Shown: piece after piece, positions 24,048 through 31,013 of the stretch | How the letters are laid out: each line of letters opens with the position of its first letter | Position numbering within the stretch: position 1 is the stretch's first letter | From: Mycolicibacterium vulneris | GTDB taxonomy: Bacteria > Actinomycetota > Actinomycetes > Mycobacteriales > Mycobacteriaceae | Assembly (NCBI RefSeq): GCF_002104765.1 | Contig: NZ_NCXM01000038.1 | Span: 1 to 49,785, forward strand | DNA: 49,785 nucleotides | Direction of reading: 5' to 3' | Made by a program: the position numbers and the translations under genes | The notes under the pieces: model-generated | Told to the model about the DNA's origin: nothing | What the model saw: only the letters and a program-made list of their open reading frames with translations | Databases searched by the model: none

Positions 24048-25507
24048 CCGGTCTTGGCCGCGCGCTCCGACGCGAGGGCGGCCACCCGATTGCGCACCAG
24101 GAACCATCCGGCGCTCAGCGCCGGGACGACGAACACCACCGTCGCGATGGTCCAGGTGCCGGTCTCCTTGTCGAACGCCATCATGACCAGGACGCCGGCC
24201 AGGAACGCCAGGGTGAGGTACCCCGAATACGGGGCCCACGGCATCCGAAACCGCGGCCGTTCGATGAGCCCGGCCTTGGCCAGCCGGTAGAAGCGCAGCT
24301 GACACAGCACGATGGTCGCCCAGCACGCGATGATGCCCGGCGCCACGATGTTGAGCACGATCTCGAAGGCTTCGCCCGGGTTGACGGCATTCAGGGCGAT
24401 GCCGAGCAGGCAGATGGCGGCCGCCATCGCGATGCCGACGAAGGGCACCCCGTTCTTGGACATCCGGGTCGCGAACCGGGGTCCGCTGCCGCTGGACGCC
24501 ATCGAGTGCATGATCCGCCCGGTGGAATACAGGCCCGCGTTGAGGCTCGACAGGGCGGCGGTGAGCACCACGATGTTCATCAGGTCTCCGGCGCCGTGGA
24601 AGCCGACCTTGGAAAAGAAAGTGACGAAAGGACTTTCGGTGGCCTTGTAGGACGTGTAGGGCAGCAGCAACGCCAACAGCACCACCGACCCGACGTAAAA
24701 GATCGCGATGCGCGCGATCACCGAATTGATCGCGCGCGGCATGACCCTCTCCGGCTCGGCGGTCTCGCCGGCGGCCGTGCCCACCAATTCGATGGCGGCG
24801 TAGGCGAATACCACGCCCGAGGTGGTCAGCAGAACTGCCAGCACGCCGGAGGGAAAGGGTCCGCCGTGGTCGGTCCACAGACTCAGTCCGGTGCTGTGGC
24901 CGTCGATGCGATACCGCCCCGCCAGGAAGACGATCCCGACCACCAGGAAGGCGACCAGCGCCAGAACCTTGACCAACGCCGCCCAGAATTCCAGCTCACC
25001 GAACCACTCCACCGAGATCAGGTTCATCGACATCACGACGATCAGGGCGAGGAGCGCCAGCACCCACTGGGGGATCGATTCGAAGGCCGTCCACCGTCGC
25101 AGGTAGGTCGCGATCGCGGTGGTGTCGACGATGGCCGTCATCGACCAGCCCAGGAAGTACATCCAGCCGATCGCGTAGGCGGCCTTCTCGCCGAAGAACT
25201 CCCGCGAATACGACACGAACGAGCCCGACGACGGGCGATGCAGGACCAACTCGCCCAGCGCTCGCAGAATCAGGAACACGAAGACGCCGCACACGGCGTA
25301 GACCAAAAACATCCCGGGTCCCGCCTTGGCCAGCCGGCCGCCCGCGCCCAGGAAGAGCCCGGAGCCGATCGCGCCGCCGATGCCGATCATCTGCACCTGC
25401 CGGGGCTTGAGTCCCTTGCGGTAGCCGGCGTCTTCGCCGAAATCGCCGACTGCAGGATCTGGCCCGGCTATGGGAGTTGGGTTGCCATCACCAGGCAACG
25501 CGGCCAT
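24044..25507 (-). CDS. ansP1: Amino acid permease, L-asparagine permease AnsP1-like, 487 aa
   Basis: An APC-superfamily transporter with about 12 membrane segments. It opens with the signature GLKPRQVQMIGIGGAIGSG, followed by GPGMFLVYAVCG and the ELVLHRPSSGSFVSY loop. SMNLISVEWFGELEFWAA and the AAIELVGTAAGETAEPE segment are typical of the asparagine/GABA permease subgroup, and the sequence closely follows AnsP1 (Rv2127) as I recall it. It should import asparagine across the inner membrane. The ATG at 25507 gives a length near that of Rv2127 (489 aa). A GTG at 25585 would add 26 residues. Neither has a strong ribosome-binding site. The PAC2 gene lies upstream on the same strand, as in M. tuberculosis. 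Confidence 0.88.
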   Translation of the reverse strand: MAALPGDGNPTPIAGPDPAVGDFGEDAGYRKGLKPRQVQMIGIGGAIGSGLFLGAGGRLAKAGPGMFLVYAVCGVFVFLILRALGELVLHRPSSGSFVSYSREFFGEKAAYAIGWMYFLGWSMTAIVDTTAIATYLRRWTAFESIPQWVLALLALIVVMSMNLISVEWFGELEFWAALVKVLALVAFLVVGIVFLAGRYRIDGHSTGLSLWTDHGGPFPSGVLAVLLTTSGVVFAYAAIELVGTAAGETAEPERVMPRAINSVIARIAIFYVGSVVLLALLLPYTSYKATESPFVTFFSKVGFHGAGDLMNIVVLTAALSSLNAGLYSTGRIMHSMASSGSGPRFATRMSKNGVPFVGIAMAAAICLLGIALNAVNPGEAFEIVLNIVAPGIIACWATIVLCQLRFYRLAKAGLIERPRFRMPWAPYSGYLTLAFLAGVLVMMAFDKETGTWTIATVVFVVPALSAGWFLVRNRVAALASERAAKTG

Positions 25508-25624
25508 GAAACGTCCAATCGGTAGGTCGCGAAGCGATGCTTCCGTACTTGGTCGGCCGACGGCAAATTCGGCGACGGCCGTCACCGACCGCGAGCGTCA
25601 GCTTCGGCGGTGGCGGACCCTGTG

Positions 25625-26515
25625 CTAGCGCCCGAAGCCGGGGCGACGGCGGCGCAGATAGCGCTCGAACTCGGCGGCCAGCGCGTCGCCGTCGATCTTG
25701 CCCAGCGCGTCGTTCATGTCGACCTCGGCGTCGCCGCGTTGCTCGAGCGACAGCACGTACTCGGCGAGGTCCTCGTCCTCGGCGGTCATCTCGGTGACCG
25801 CCTGTTCCCAGTCCTCGGCGTCCGTCGGCAGGTCGGCCAGCGGCACCTCGATGTCGAGGACGTCCTCGACGCGGCGCAGCAGGGCCACCGTCGCCTTGGG
25901 GTTCGGCGGCTGCGAGACGTAGTGCGGCACCGCCGCCCAGAACGTCACCGCCGGGATCCCGGCGGCCACGCAGGAGTCCTGAAAGACCCCGGCGATGCCG
26001 GTCGGGCCCTCGTAGCGGCTTTCCTCGAGGCCGAAGCGTTTCGCCGACTCGGGGGAGTAGGCCGCCCCCGAAACCGGGACCGGTCGGGTGTGTGGGGTGT
26101 CGGCCAGCAGCGCGCCCAGGATCACCACGGTGTCGACGTTGAGCTTGTCGGCGATGGCCACCAGCTCCGCGCAGAAGGTGCGCCAGCGCATGTTGGGTTC
26201 CACCCCGTGCATCAAGACGACATCGCGGTCGCTGCCCGGGGGCCGGCAGTGCGAGATGCGCATCGCCGGCCACACCAGTTCCCGAGTCACCCCGTCCACC
26301 TGCCGGATCACCGGGCGATTCACCTGGTAGTCGTAATACGCCTCGTCGTCGATCTCCAAGATCGGGTCCGCTTCCCAGATGGCCTCGAGGTGTTCGAGTG
26401 CGTCGCTGGCGGCGTCGCCGGCGTCGTTCCAGCCCTCGAATGCAGCCACGACGACGGTGTGGTGCAGTTCGGGCAATGCGGCTTCGCCAAAGGGAGGGCC
26501 GTCGGGCGGGGTCAC
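25625..26515 (-). CDS. PAC2-family protein (Rv2125-like), 296 aa
   Basis: It belongs to the proteasome-assembly-chaperone-2 fold family of actinobacteria. Features seen: VVVAAFEGWNDAGDAASDA at the N-terminus, the WPAMRISHCRPPGSDRDVVL segment, VVILGALLADTPHTRPV, VPHYVSQPPNPKATVALLRR, and an acidic C-terminal part ending RYLRRRRPGFGR. Length and motifs match Rv2125, which also neighbours metH and ansP1 in M. tuberculosis. No catalytic function is established for the family. The GTG at 26515 is taken as the start. It is divergent from metH across 395 bp. Confidence 0.88.
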   Translation of the reverse strand: MTPPDGPPFGEAALPELHHTVVVAAFEGWNDAGDAASDALEHLEAIWEADPILEIDDEAYYDYQVNRPVIRQVDGVTRELVWPAMRISHCRPPGSDRDVVLMHGVEPNMRWRTFCAELVAIADKLNVDTVVILGALLADTPHTRPVPVSGAAYSPESAKRFGLEESRYEGPTGIAGVFQDSCVAAGIPAVTFWAAVPHYVSQPPNPKATVALLRRVEDVLDIEVPLADLPTDAEDWEQAVTEMTAEDEDLAEYVLSLEQRGDAEVDMNDALGKIDGDALAAEFERYLRRRRPGFGR

Positions 26516-26807
26516 AGAATTAGCGTACGGCCTCGCGGCCCGATGTTCGGGGCGCGGTGGCCAAGGATTGTCGGTCGATTGACGCTCAACCGAGGGCTTT
26601 GCATAGCACGACTATCCTTACGGCGTGACTGTCGCTAACGAACGCCGCTGCGACACCGACATGGTCGACAGGCGTCGACGCGGTCGGGGCGAAATAGGTT
26701 CGGCCCCGATGTCGTTAACCTTGGTAACTATCACGTCGCCGGCAGACTCCACGAGCTGTCGATAGCGGCGATGAGTTGGGCGTCCAGGCGTCGATCGGGT
26801 GACGACG

Positions 26808-26813
26808 TAGACT
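26808..26813 (+). promoter_or_regulatory. Candidate -10 element of metH (TAGACT)
   Basis: TAGACT fits the mycobacterial SigA-type -10 (TAnnnT). Transcription starting 6-7 nt downstream would begin at 26819-26820, exactly the 5' base of the riboswitch P1 stem. No good -35 is seen at 16-18 nt upstream, which is common in mycobacteria. Between the PAC2 start and this site (26516-26807) I see no gene. Confidence 0.45.
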
Positions 26814-26819
26814 TTTCTG

Positions 26820-26889
26820 GTCGAGAGGCGTTGCAACGGATACGGGTCCCGGCAGGTATCCGCCACGCTCGGCAGAGTCAAGGACGCCT
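26820..26889 (+). promoter_or_regulatory. S-adenosylhomocysteine (SAH) riboswitch upstream of metH
   Basis: The 5' leader matches the SAH riboswitch architecture. P1 pairs 26820-26825 (GTCGAG) with 26868-26873 (CTCGGC). The P4 pseudoknot pairs 26826-26832 (AGGCGTT) with 26883-26889 (GACGCCT), by six Watson-Crick pairs plus one wobble. GCAAC at 26833-26837 matches the conserved CUGCAAC stretch. P2 pairs 26837-26843 (CGGATAC) with 26856-26862 (GTATCCG). CCACGCTCG follows, against the family CCAGGCUCG. The P4 sequence differs from the proteobacterial GAGCGC/GCGCUC but stays complementary, which is compensatory change. Known SAH riboswitches switch on ahcY, metH or metF when SAH rises, so metH is an expected target. 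This is from inspection only; no covariance search was run. Confidence 0.8.
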
Positions 26890-26903
26890 TCCGCTACGGA
26901 AGG
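26887..26903 (+). promoter_or_regulatory. Hairpin sequestering the metH Shine-Dalgarno
   Basis: CCTTCCG (26887-26893) and CGGAAGG (26897-26903) form a perfect 7-bp stem with a CTA loop. The 3' arm contains the metH ribosome-binding site GGAAGGA (26898-26904, 6 nt before the GTG). The 5' arm shares bases 26887-26889 with the 3' strand of riboswitch P4. P4 and this hairpin therefore compete, and ligand binding would expose the ribosome-binding site. Confidence 0.75.
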
Positions 26904-26910
26904 AATTCAC

Positions 26911-29900
26911 GTGAACGCCTCGAAGAACGCCTCGGAGTCGAACACCTTCGCGCCGAACATCCGCCCCGACTGCACCGACGAACTGACGGCGGCTCTGCGC
27001 CAGCGGATCATGGTGATCGACGGCGCGATGGGCACGGCGATCCAGCGCGACCGGCCCGACGAGGCCGGCTACCGCGGCGACCGGTTCACGGAATGGCCGA
27101 CCGCCCTTCAGGGCAACAACGACCTGCTGACGCTGACGCAGCCGCAGATCATCGAGGGGATCCACCGCGAGTACCTCGAGGCGGGCGCCGACATCCTGGA
27201 GACCAACACGTTCAACGCGAACGCGATCTCGCTTTCCGACTACGACATGGCGGACCTGGCCTACGAGCTGAACTACGCCGGCGCCGCCCTGGCCCGCAAG
27301 GCCGCCGACGAGTACAGCACCCCGGAAAAGCCCCGCTATGTTGCCGGCGCGATCGGGCCGACGACGCGGACCGCGTCGATCTCGCCGGACGTCAACGACC
27401 CCGGCGCCCGCAACGTCTCCTACGACCAGCTGGTCGCCGCCTACCTCGAATCCGCCAACGGCCTGGTCGACGGCGGTGCCGACCTCCTCATCATCGAGAC
27501 GATCTTCGACTCGCTGAACGCCAAGGCGGCGGTGTTCGCCGTCGAGACGCTGTTCGAGGAGCGCGGACGCCGCTGGCCGTTGATCATCTCGGGCACCATC
27601 ACCGACGCGTCCGGGCGGACGCTGTCCGGTCAGGTCACCGAAGCGTTCTGGAACTCGATCCGGCACGCGAGGCCGATCGCGGTGGGCCTGAACTGCGCGC
27701 TGGGCGCGCCGGAGATGCGGCCCTACATCGCCGAGGTGTCGCGGATCGCGGACACCTTCGTCTCCTGCTACCCGAACGCCGGCCTGCCCAACGCGTTCGG
27801 CGAGTACGACGAGACCCCGGAGCGTCAGGCCGGCTACATCGCCGACTTCGTCGAGGCCGGCCTGGTCAACCTGGTCGGCGGTTGCTGCGGGACCGCGCCG
27901 CCGCACATCGCCGAGATCGCCAAGGTCGTCGAGGGCAAAGCGCCGCGCGAGCTGCCGCACATCGAGGTGGCCACCCGGCTGTCGGGCCTGGAGCCGCTCA
28001 ACATCACCGAAGATTCCCTGTTCGTGAACATCGGTGAGCGCACCAACATCACCGGCTCCGCCCGGTTCCGCAATTTGATCAAGGCCGAGGACTACGACAC
28101 CGCGCTGTCGGTCGCGCTGCAGCAGGTCGAGGTCGGTGCGCAGGTCATCGACATCAACATGGACGAGGGCATGATCGACGGCGTCGCCGCGATGGACCGG
28201 TTCACCAAGCTGATCGCGGCCGAGCCCGACATCAGCCGCGTCCCGGTGATGATCGACTCCTCCAAGTGGGAGGTCATCGAGGCGGGCCTGAAGAACGTGC
28301 AGGGCAAGCCGATCGTCAACTCTATCTCCATGAAGGAGGGCGAGGAGAAGTTCATCCGCGAGGCGCGGCTGTGCCGTAAGTACGGCGCCGCCGTCGTCGT
28401 GATGGCCTTCGACGAGCAGGGCCAGGCCGACAACCTGGAGCGTCGCAAGGAGATCTGCGGACGCGCCTACCGGATCCTGACCGAAGAGGTCGGCTTCCCG
28501 CCCGAGGACATCATCTTCGACCCGAACTGCTTCGCGCTGGCGACCGGTATCGAGGAGCACGCGACCTACGGAATCGACTTCATCGAGGCCTGCGCCTGGA
28601 TCAAGGAGAACCTTCCCGGGGTGCACATCTCCGGCGGTATCTCCAACGTGTCGTTCTCGTTTCGCGGCAACAACCCGGTGCGCGAGGCGATCCACGCGGT
28701 GTTCCTGTACCACGCCATCAAGGCCGGCCTCGATATGGGCATCGTCAACGCCGGCGCGCTGGTCCCGTACGACTCGATCGACCCCGAGCTGCGGGACCGC
28801 ATCGAGGACGTCGTCCTGAACCGTCGCGAGGATGCGGCCGAGCGGCTGCTGGAGATCGCGGAGCGGTTCAACAAGTCGGATAAAACCGAGGATCCGAAGG
28901 CTGCCGAGTGGCGCGGGCTCCCGGTCCGGGAGCGGATCACGCACGCGCTGGTCAAGGGAATCGACGCGCACGTCGATGAAGACACCGAGGAGTTGCGTGC
29001 CGAGATCGCCGAGGCGGGTGGTCGCCCGATCGAGGTGATCGAGGGTCCGCTGATGGACGGCATGAACGTCGTCGGTGACCTGTTCGGCTCGGGCAAGATG
29101 TTCCTGCCCCAGGTCGTGAAGTCGGCCCGGGTGATGAAGAAGGCCGTCGCGTACCTGCTGCCCTACATCGAGGCGGAGAAGCAAGAGTCCGGTGCGGCCG
29201 CCGGGAAGGACACCAACGGCACGATCGTGATGGCGACCGTGAAGGGTGACGTTCACGACATCGGCAAGAACATCGTCGGAGTTGTTCTGCAGTGCAACAA
29301 CTTCGAGGTGATCGACCTCGGTGTGATGGTGCCCGCGCAGAAGATCTTGGACGCGGCCAAGGAGCACGACGCCGACATCATCGGGCTGTCTGGCCTGATC
29401 ACCCCGTCGCTGGACGAGATGGCCAACTTTGCCGTCGAGATGGAACGCGAGGGTCTGGAAATTCCGCTGCTGATCGGTGGCGCGACCACTTCGCGCGCGC
29501 ACACAGCCGTGAAGATTTCGCCGCGTCGCTCGGGCCCGGTGGTGTGGGTCAAGGACGCGTCCCGCTCGGTGCCGGTGGCCGCCGCGCTGCTCGACGACAA
29601 GCAGCGGCCGGCCCTGCTGGAGGCCACCGAAAAGGACTACGCATCCCTGCGGGAACGGCACTCGCAAAAGAACGAGCGGCCGATGCTGACGCTCGAAAAG
29701 GCCCGCGCGAACCGGACGCCGATCGAGTGGGACGGCTACACGCCGCCGGTGCCCGCCCAGGGCCTCGGTGTGCGGGAGTTCCTCGACTACGACCTCGCCG
29801 AGTTGCGCGAGTACATCGACTGGCAGCCGTTCTTCAACGCCTGGGAGATGAAGGGCCGCTTCCCCGACATCCTCAACACCCCCGCCTCGGGCGAGGCCGC

Positions 29901-30681
29901 CCGCAAGCTGTACGACGACGCCCAGCAGATGCTTGACACCCTGATCAAGGAGAAGTGGCTGATGGCCAACGGGGTGATCGGATTCTTCCCGGCCAACGCC
30001 GTCGGCTCGGGTTCTGAAGACATCGAGATCTACACCGACGACAGCCGCAGCGAGGTGCTGACCACGCTGCACAACCTGCGCCAGCAGGGCGAGCACCGGG
30101 ACGGCATCCCGAATCGCTCGCTGAGCGACTTCGTCGCACCCAAAGACACCGGTCTGGCCGACTACGTCGGCGCCTTCGCCGTCACGTCGGGGCTCGGTAG
30201 CCAGGAAAAGATCGCGGAGTTCAAGGAAGCCCTCGACGACTACAGCGCGATCCTGCTGGAGTCGGTCGCCGACCGGCTGGCAGAGGCCTTCGCCGAACGG
30301 ATGCACCAACGGGTCCGCAAGGAGTTCTGGGGATTCCAGCCGGACGAGCAGCTCGACAACGAGGCGCTCATCGACGAGAAGTATCGGGGAATCCGCCCCG
30401 CCCCCGGCTACCCGGCCTGCCCGGAGCACACCGAGAAGGCGACGCTCTGGAAGTTGCTGGACGTCCAGAAGCGGACCGGCATCGAGCTGACCGAGTCGAT
30501 GGCGATGTGGCCCGGCGCCGCCGTCAGCGGCTGGTATTTCTCGCACCCGCAGTCCCAGTACTTCGTGGTCGGCCGGCTGGCCCAGGACCAGGTCGCCGAC
30601 TACGCGAAGCGCAAGGGCTGGACCCTGCAGGAAGCCGAGCGCTGGCTCGCCCCCAACCTCGGCTACAACCCGGAGGATTGA
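26911..30681 (+). CDS. metH: Cobalamin-dependent methionine synthase MetH, 1256 aa
   Basis: It transfers the methyl group of 5-methyl-tetrahydrofolate to homocysteine via cobalamin. All four modules are present. The homocysteine-binding domain (30-350) has DGAMGTAIQ and the zinc ligands Cys262, Cys325 and Cys326. The pterin-binding domain (about 370-640) has NIGERTNITGS and VIDINMDEGMIDG. The cobalamin cap and binding domains (about 680-900) have DVHDIGKN with the lower ligand His782. The AdoMet-dependent activation domain is C-terminal (RPAPGYPACPEHTEK). It is full length with no disruption. The GTG at 26911 has GGAAGGA 6 nt upstream, inside the regulatory hairpin. Control by the upstream SAH riboswitch is inferred from the leader structure. 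Confidence 0.98.
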   Translation: MNASKNASESNTFAPNIRPDCTDELTAALRQRIMVIDGAMGTAIQRDRPDEAGYRGDRFTEWPTALQGNNDLLTLTQPQIIEGIHREYLEAGADILETNTFNANAISLSDYDMADLAYELNYAGAALARKAADEYSTPEKPRYVAGAIGPTTRTASISPDVNDPGARNVSYDQLVAAYLESANGLVDGGADLLIIETIFDSLNAKAAVFAVETLFEERGRRWPLIISGTITDASGRTLSGQVTEAFWNSIRHARPIAVGLNCALGAPEMRPYIAEVSRIADTFVSCYPNAGLPNAFGEYDETPERQAGYIADFVEAGLVNLVGGCCGTAPPHIAEIAKVVEGKAPRELPHIEVATRLSGLEPLNITEDSLFVNIGERTNITGSARFRNLIKAEDYDTALSVALQQVEVGAQVIDINMDEGMIDGVAAMDRFTKLIAAEPDISRVPVMIDSSKWEVIEAGLKNVQGKPIVNSISMKEGEEKFIREARLCRKYGAAVVVMAFDEQGQADNLERRKEICGRAYRILTEEVGFPPEDIIFDPNCFALATGIEEHATYGIDFIEACAWIKENLPGVHISGGISNVSFSFRGNNPVREAIHAVFLYHAIKAGLDMGIVNAGALVPYDSIDPELRDRIEDVVLNRREDAAERLLEIAERFNKSDKTEDPKAAEWRGLPVRERITHALVKGIDAHVDEDTEELRAEIAEAGGRPIEVIEGPLMDGMNVVGDLFGSGKMFLPQVVKSARVMKKAVAYLLPYIEAEKQESGAAAGKDTNGTIVMATVKGDVHDIGKNIVGVVLQCNNFEVIDLGVMVPAQKILDAAKEHDADIIGLSGLITPSLDEMANFAVEMEREGLEIPLLIGGATTSRAHTAVKISPRRSGPVVWVKDASRSVPVAAALLDDKQRPALLEATEKDYASLRERHSQKNERPMLTLEKARANRTPIEWDGYTPPVPAQGLGVREFLDYDLAELREYIDWQPFFNAWEMKGRFPDILNTPASGEAARKLYDDAQQMLDTLIKEKWLMANGVIGFFPANAVGSGSEDIEIYTDDSRSEVLTTLHNLRQQGEHRDGIPNRSLSDFVAPKDTGLADYVGAFAVTSGLGSQEKIAEFKEALDDYSAILLESVADRLAEAFAERMHQRVRKEFWGFQPDEQLDNEALIDEKYRGIRPAPGYPACPEHTEKATLWKLLDVQKRTGIELTESMAMWPGAAVSGWYFSHPQSQYFVVGRLAQDQVADYAKRKGWTLQEAERWLAPNLGYNPED

Positions 30682-30714
30682 TCTGGTCGTGCCGAGCCAG
30701 GGGGAGGGATGTTC

Positions 30715-30996
30715 ATGCTGCAGCGAGAGTTGAACCGCATTGCCGACATCGCCGTCGAGGTCGTCAATACCACGGTCCTGCATGTTCGGCGCATCGTCGG
30801 AGCGCTGGGTACCGCGCTTGGCCGCACCAGGCGCGAAGTCAGCGACTTAGCCTGGGAATACAGCGATCTGGCGGCAAGCGTCCATTTCTCGGCCCGCAGC
30901 CGCAGCACCGCCACCGACCAGCACGCCCAGCGGGCGGAAAGCCGGGAAATCGCCGACGTGATCTCCATCGACCTGCGTCGCCGACGGGCCAACTGA
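30715..30996 (+). CDS. Small hypothetical protein after metH, 93 aa
   Basis: A short, mostly helical, charged protein (MLQRELNRIADIAVEVVNTT at the start, Arg-rich ISIDLRRRRAN at the end) without a signal peptide, membrane segment or recognised domain. The ATG at 30715 is preferred because GGGGAGGG (30701-30708) lies 6 nt upstream. The ATG at 30709 would touch the ribosome-binding site. It follows metH by 33 nt on the same strand and probably shares its message. Its stop codon lies inside the terminator hairpin that separates it from malQ. Function unknown. Confidence 0.6.
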   Translation: MLQRELNRIADIAVEVVNTTVLHVRRIVGALGTALGRTRREVSDLAWEYSDLAASVHFSARSRSTATDQHAQRAESREIADVISIDLRRRRAN

Positions 30997-31013
30997 CCCG
31001 CACCGCGGGTCAG
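30993..31013. terminator. Bidirectional hairpin terminator between convergent genes
   Basis: CTGACCCGC (30993-31001) and GCGGGTCAG (31005-31013) are perfect complements with an ACC loop. The TGA of the + strand small gene (30994-30996) lies in the left arm and the malQ TGA (31010-31012, - strand) in the right arm. There is no U-tract, as is usual for mycobacterial terminators. Confidence 0.65.

Noticed and set aside
26516..26807. Cobalamin or SAM-type riboswitch and an 87-codon - strand frame (26618-26881) upstream of metH
   Set aside because: No B12-box or SAM-I/SAM-IV core sequence is seen. The short frame lacks a ribosome-binding site and overlaps the structured leader.
26878..30783. A 1301-codon open frame on the - strand across all of metH
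   Set aside because: It is the antisense shadow of a GC-rich gene. Its translation is His/Arg/Gln/Asp-rich and without motifs, whereas the + strand gives a textbook MetH.
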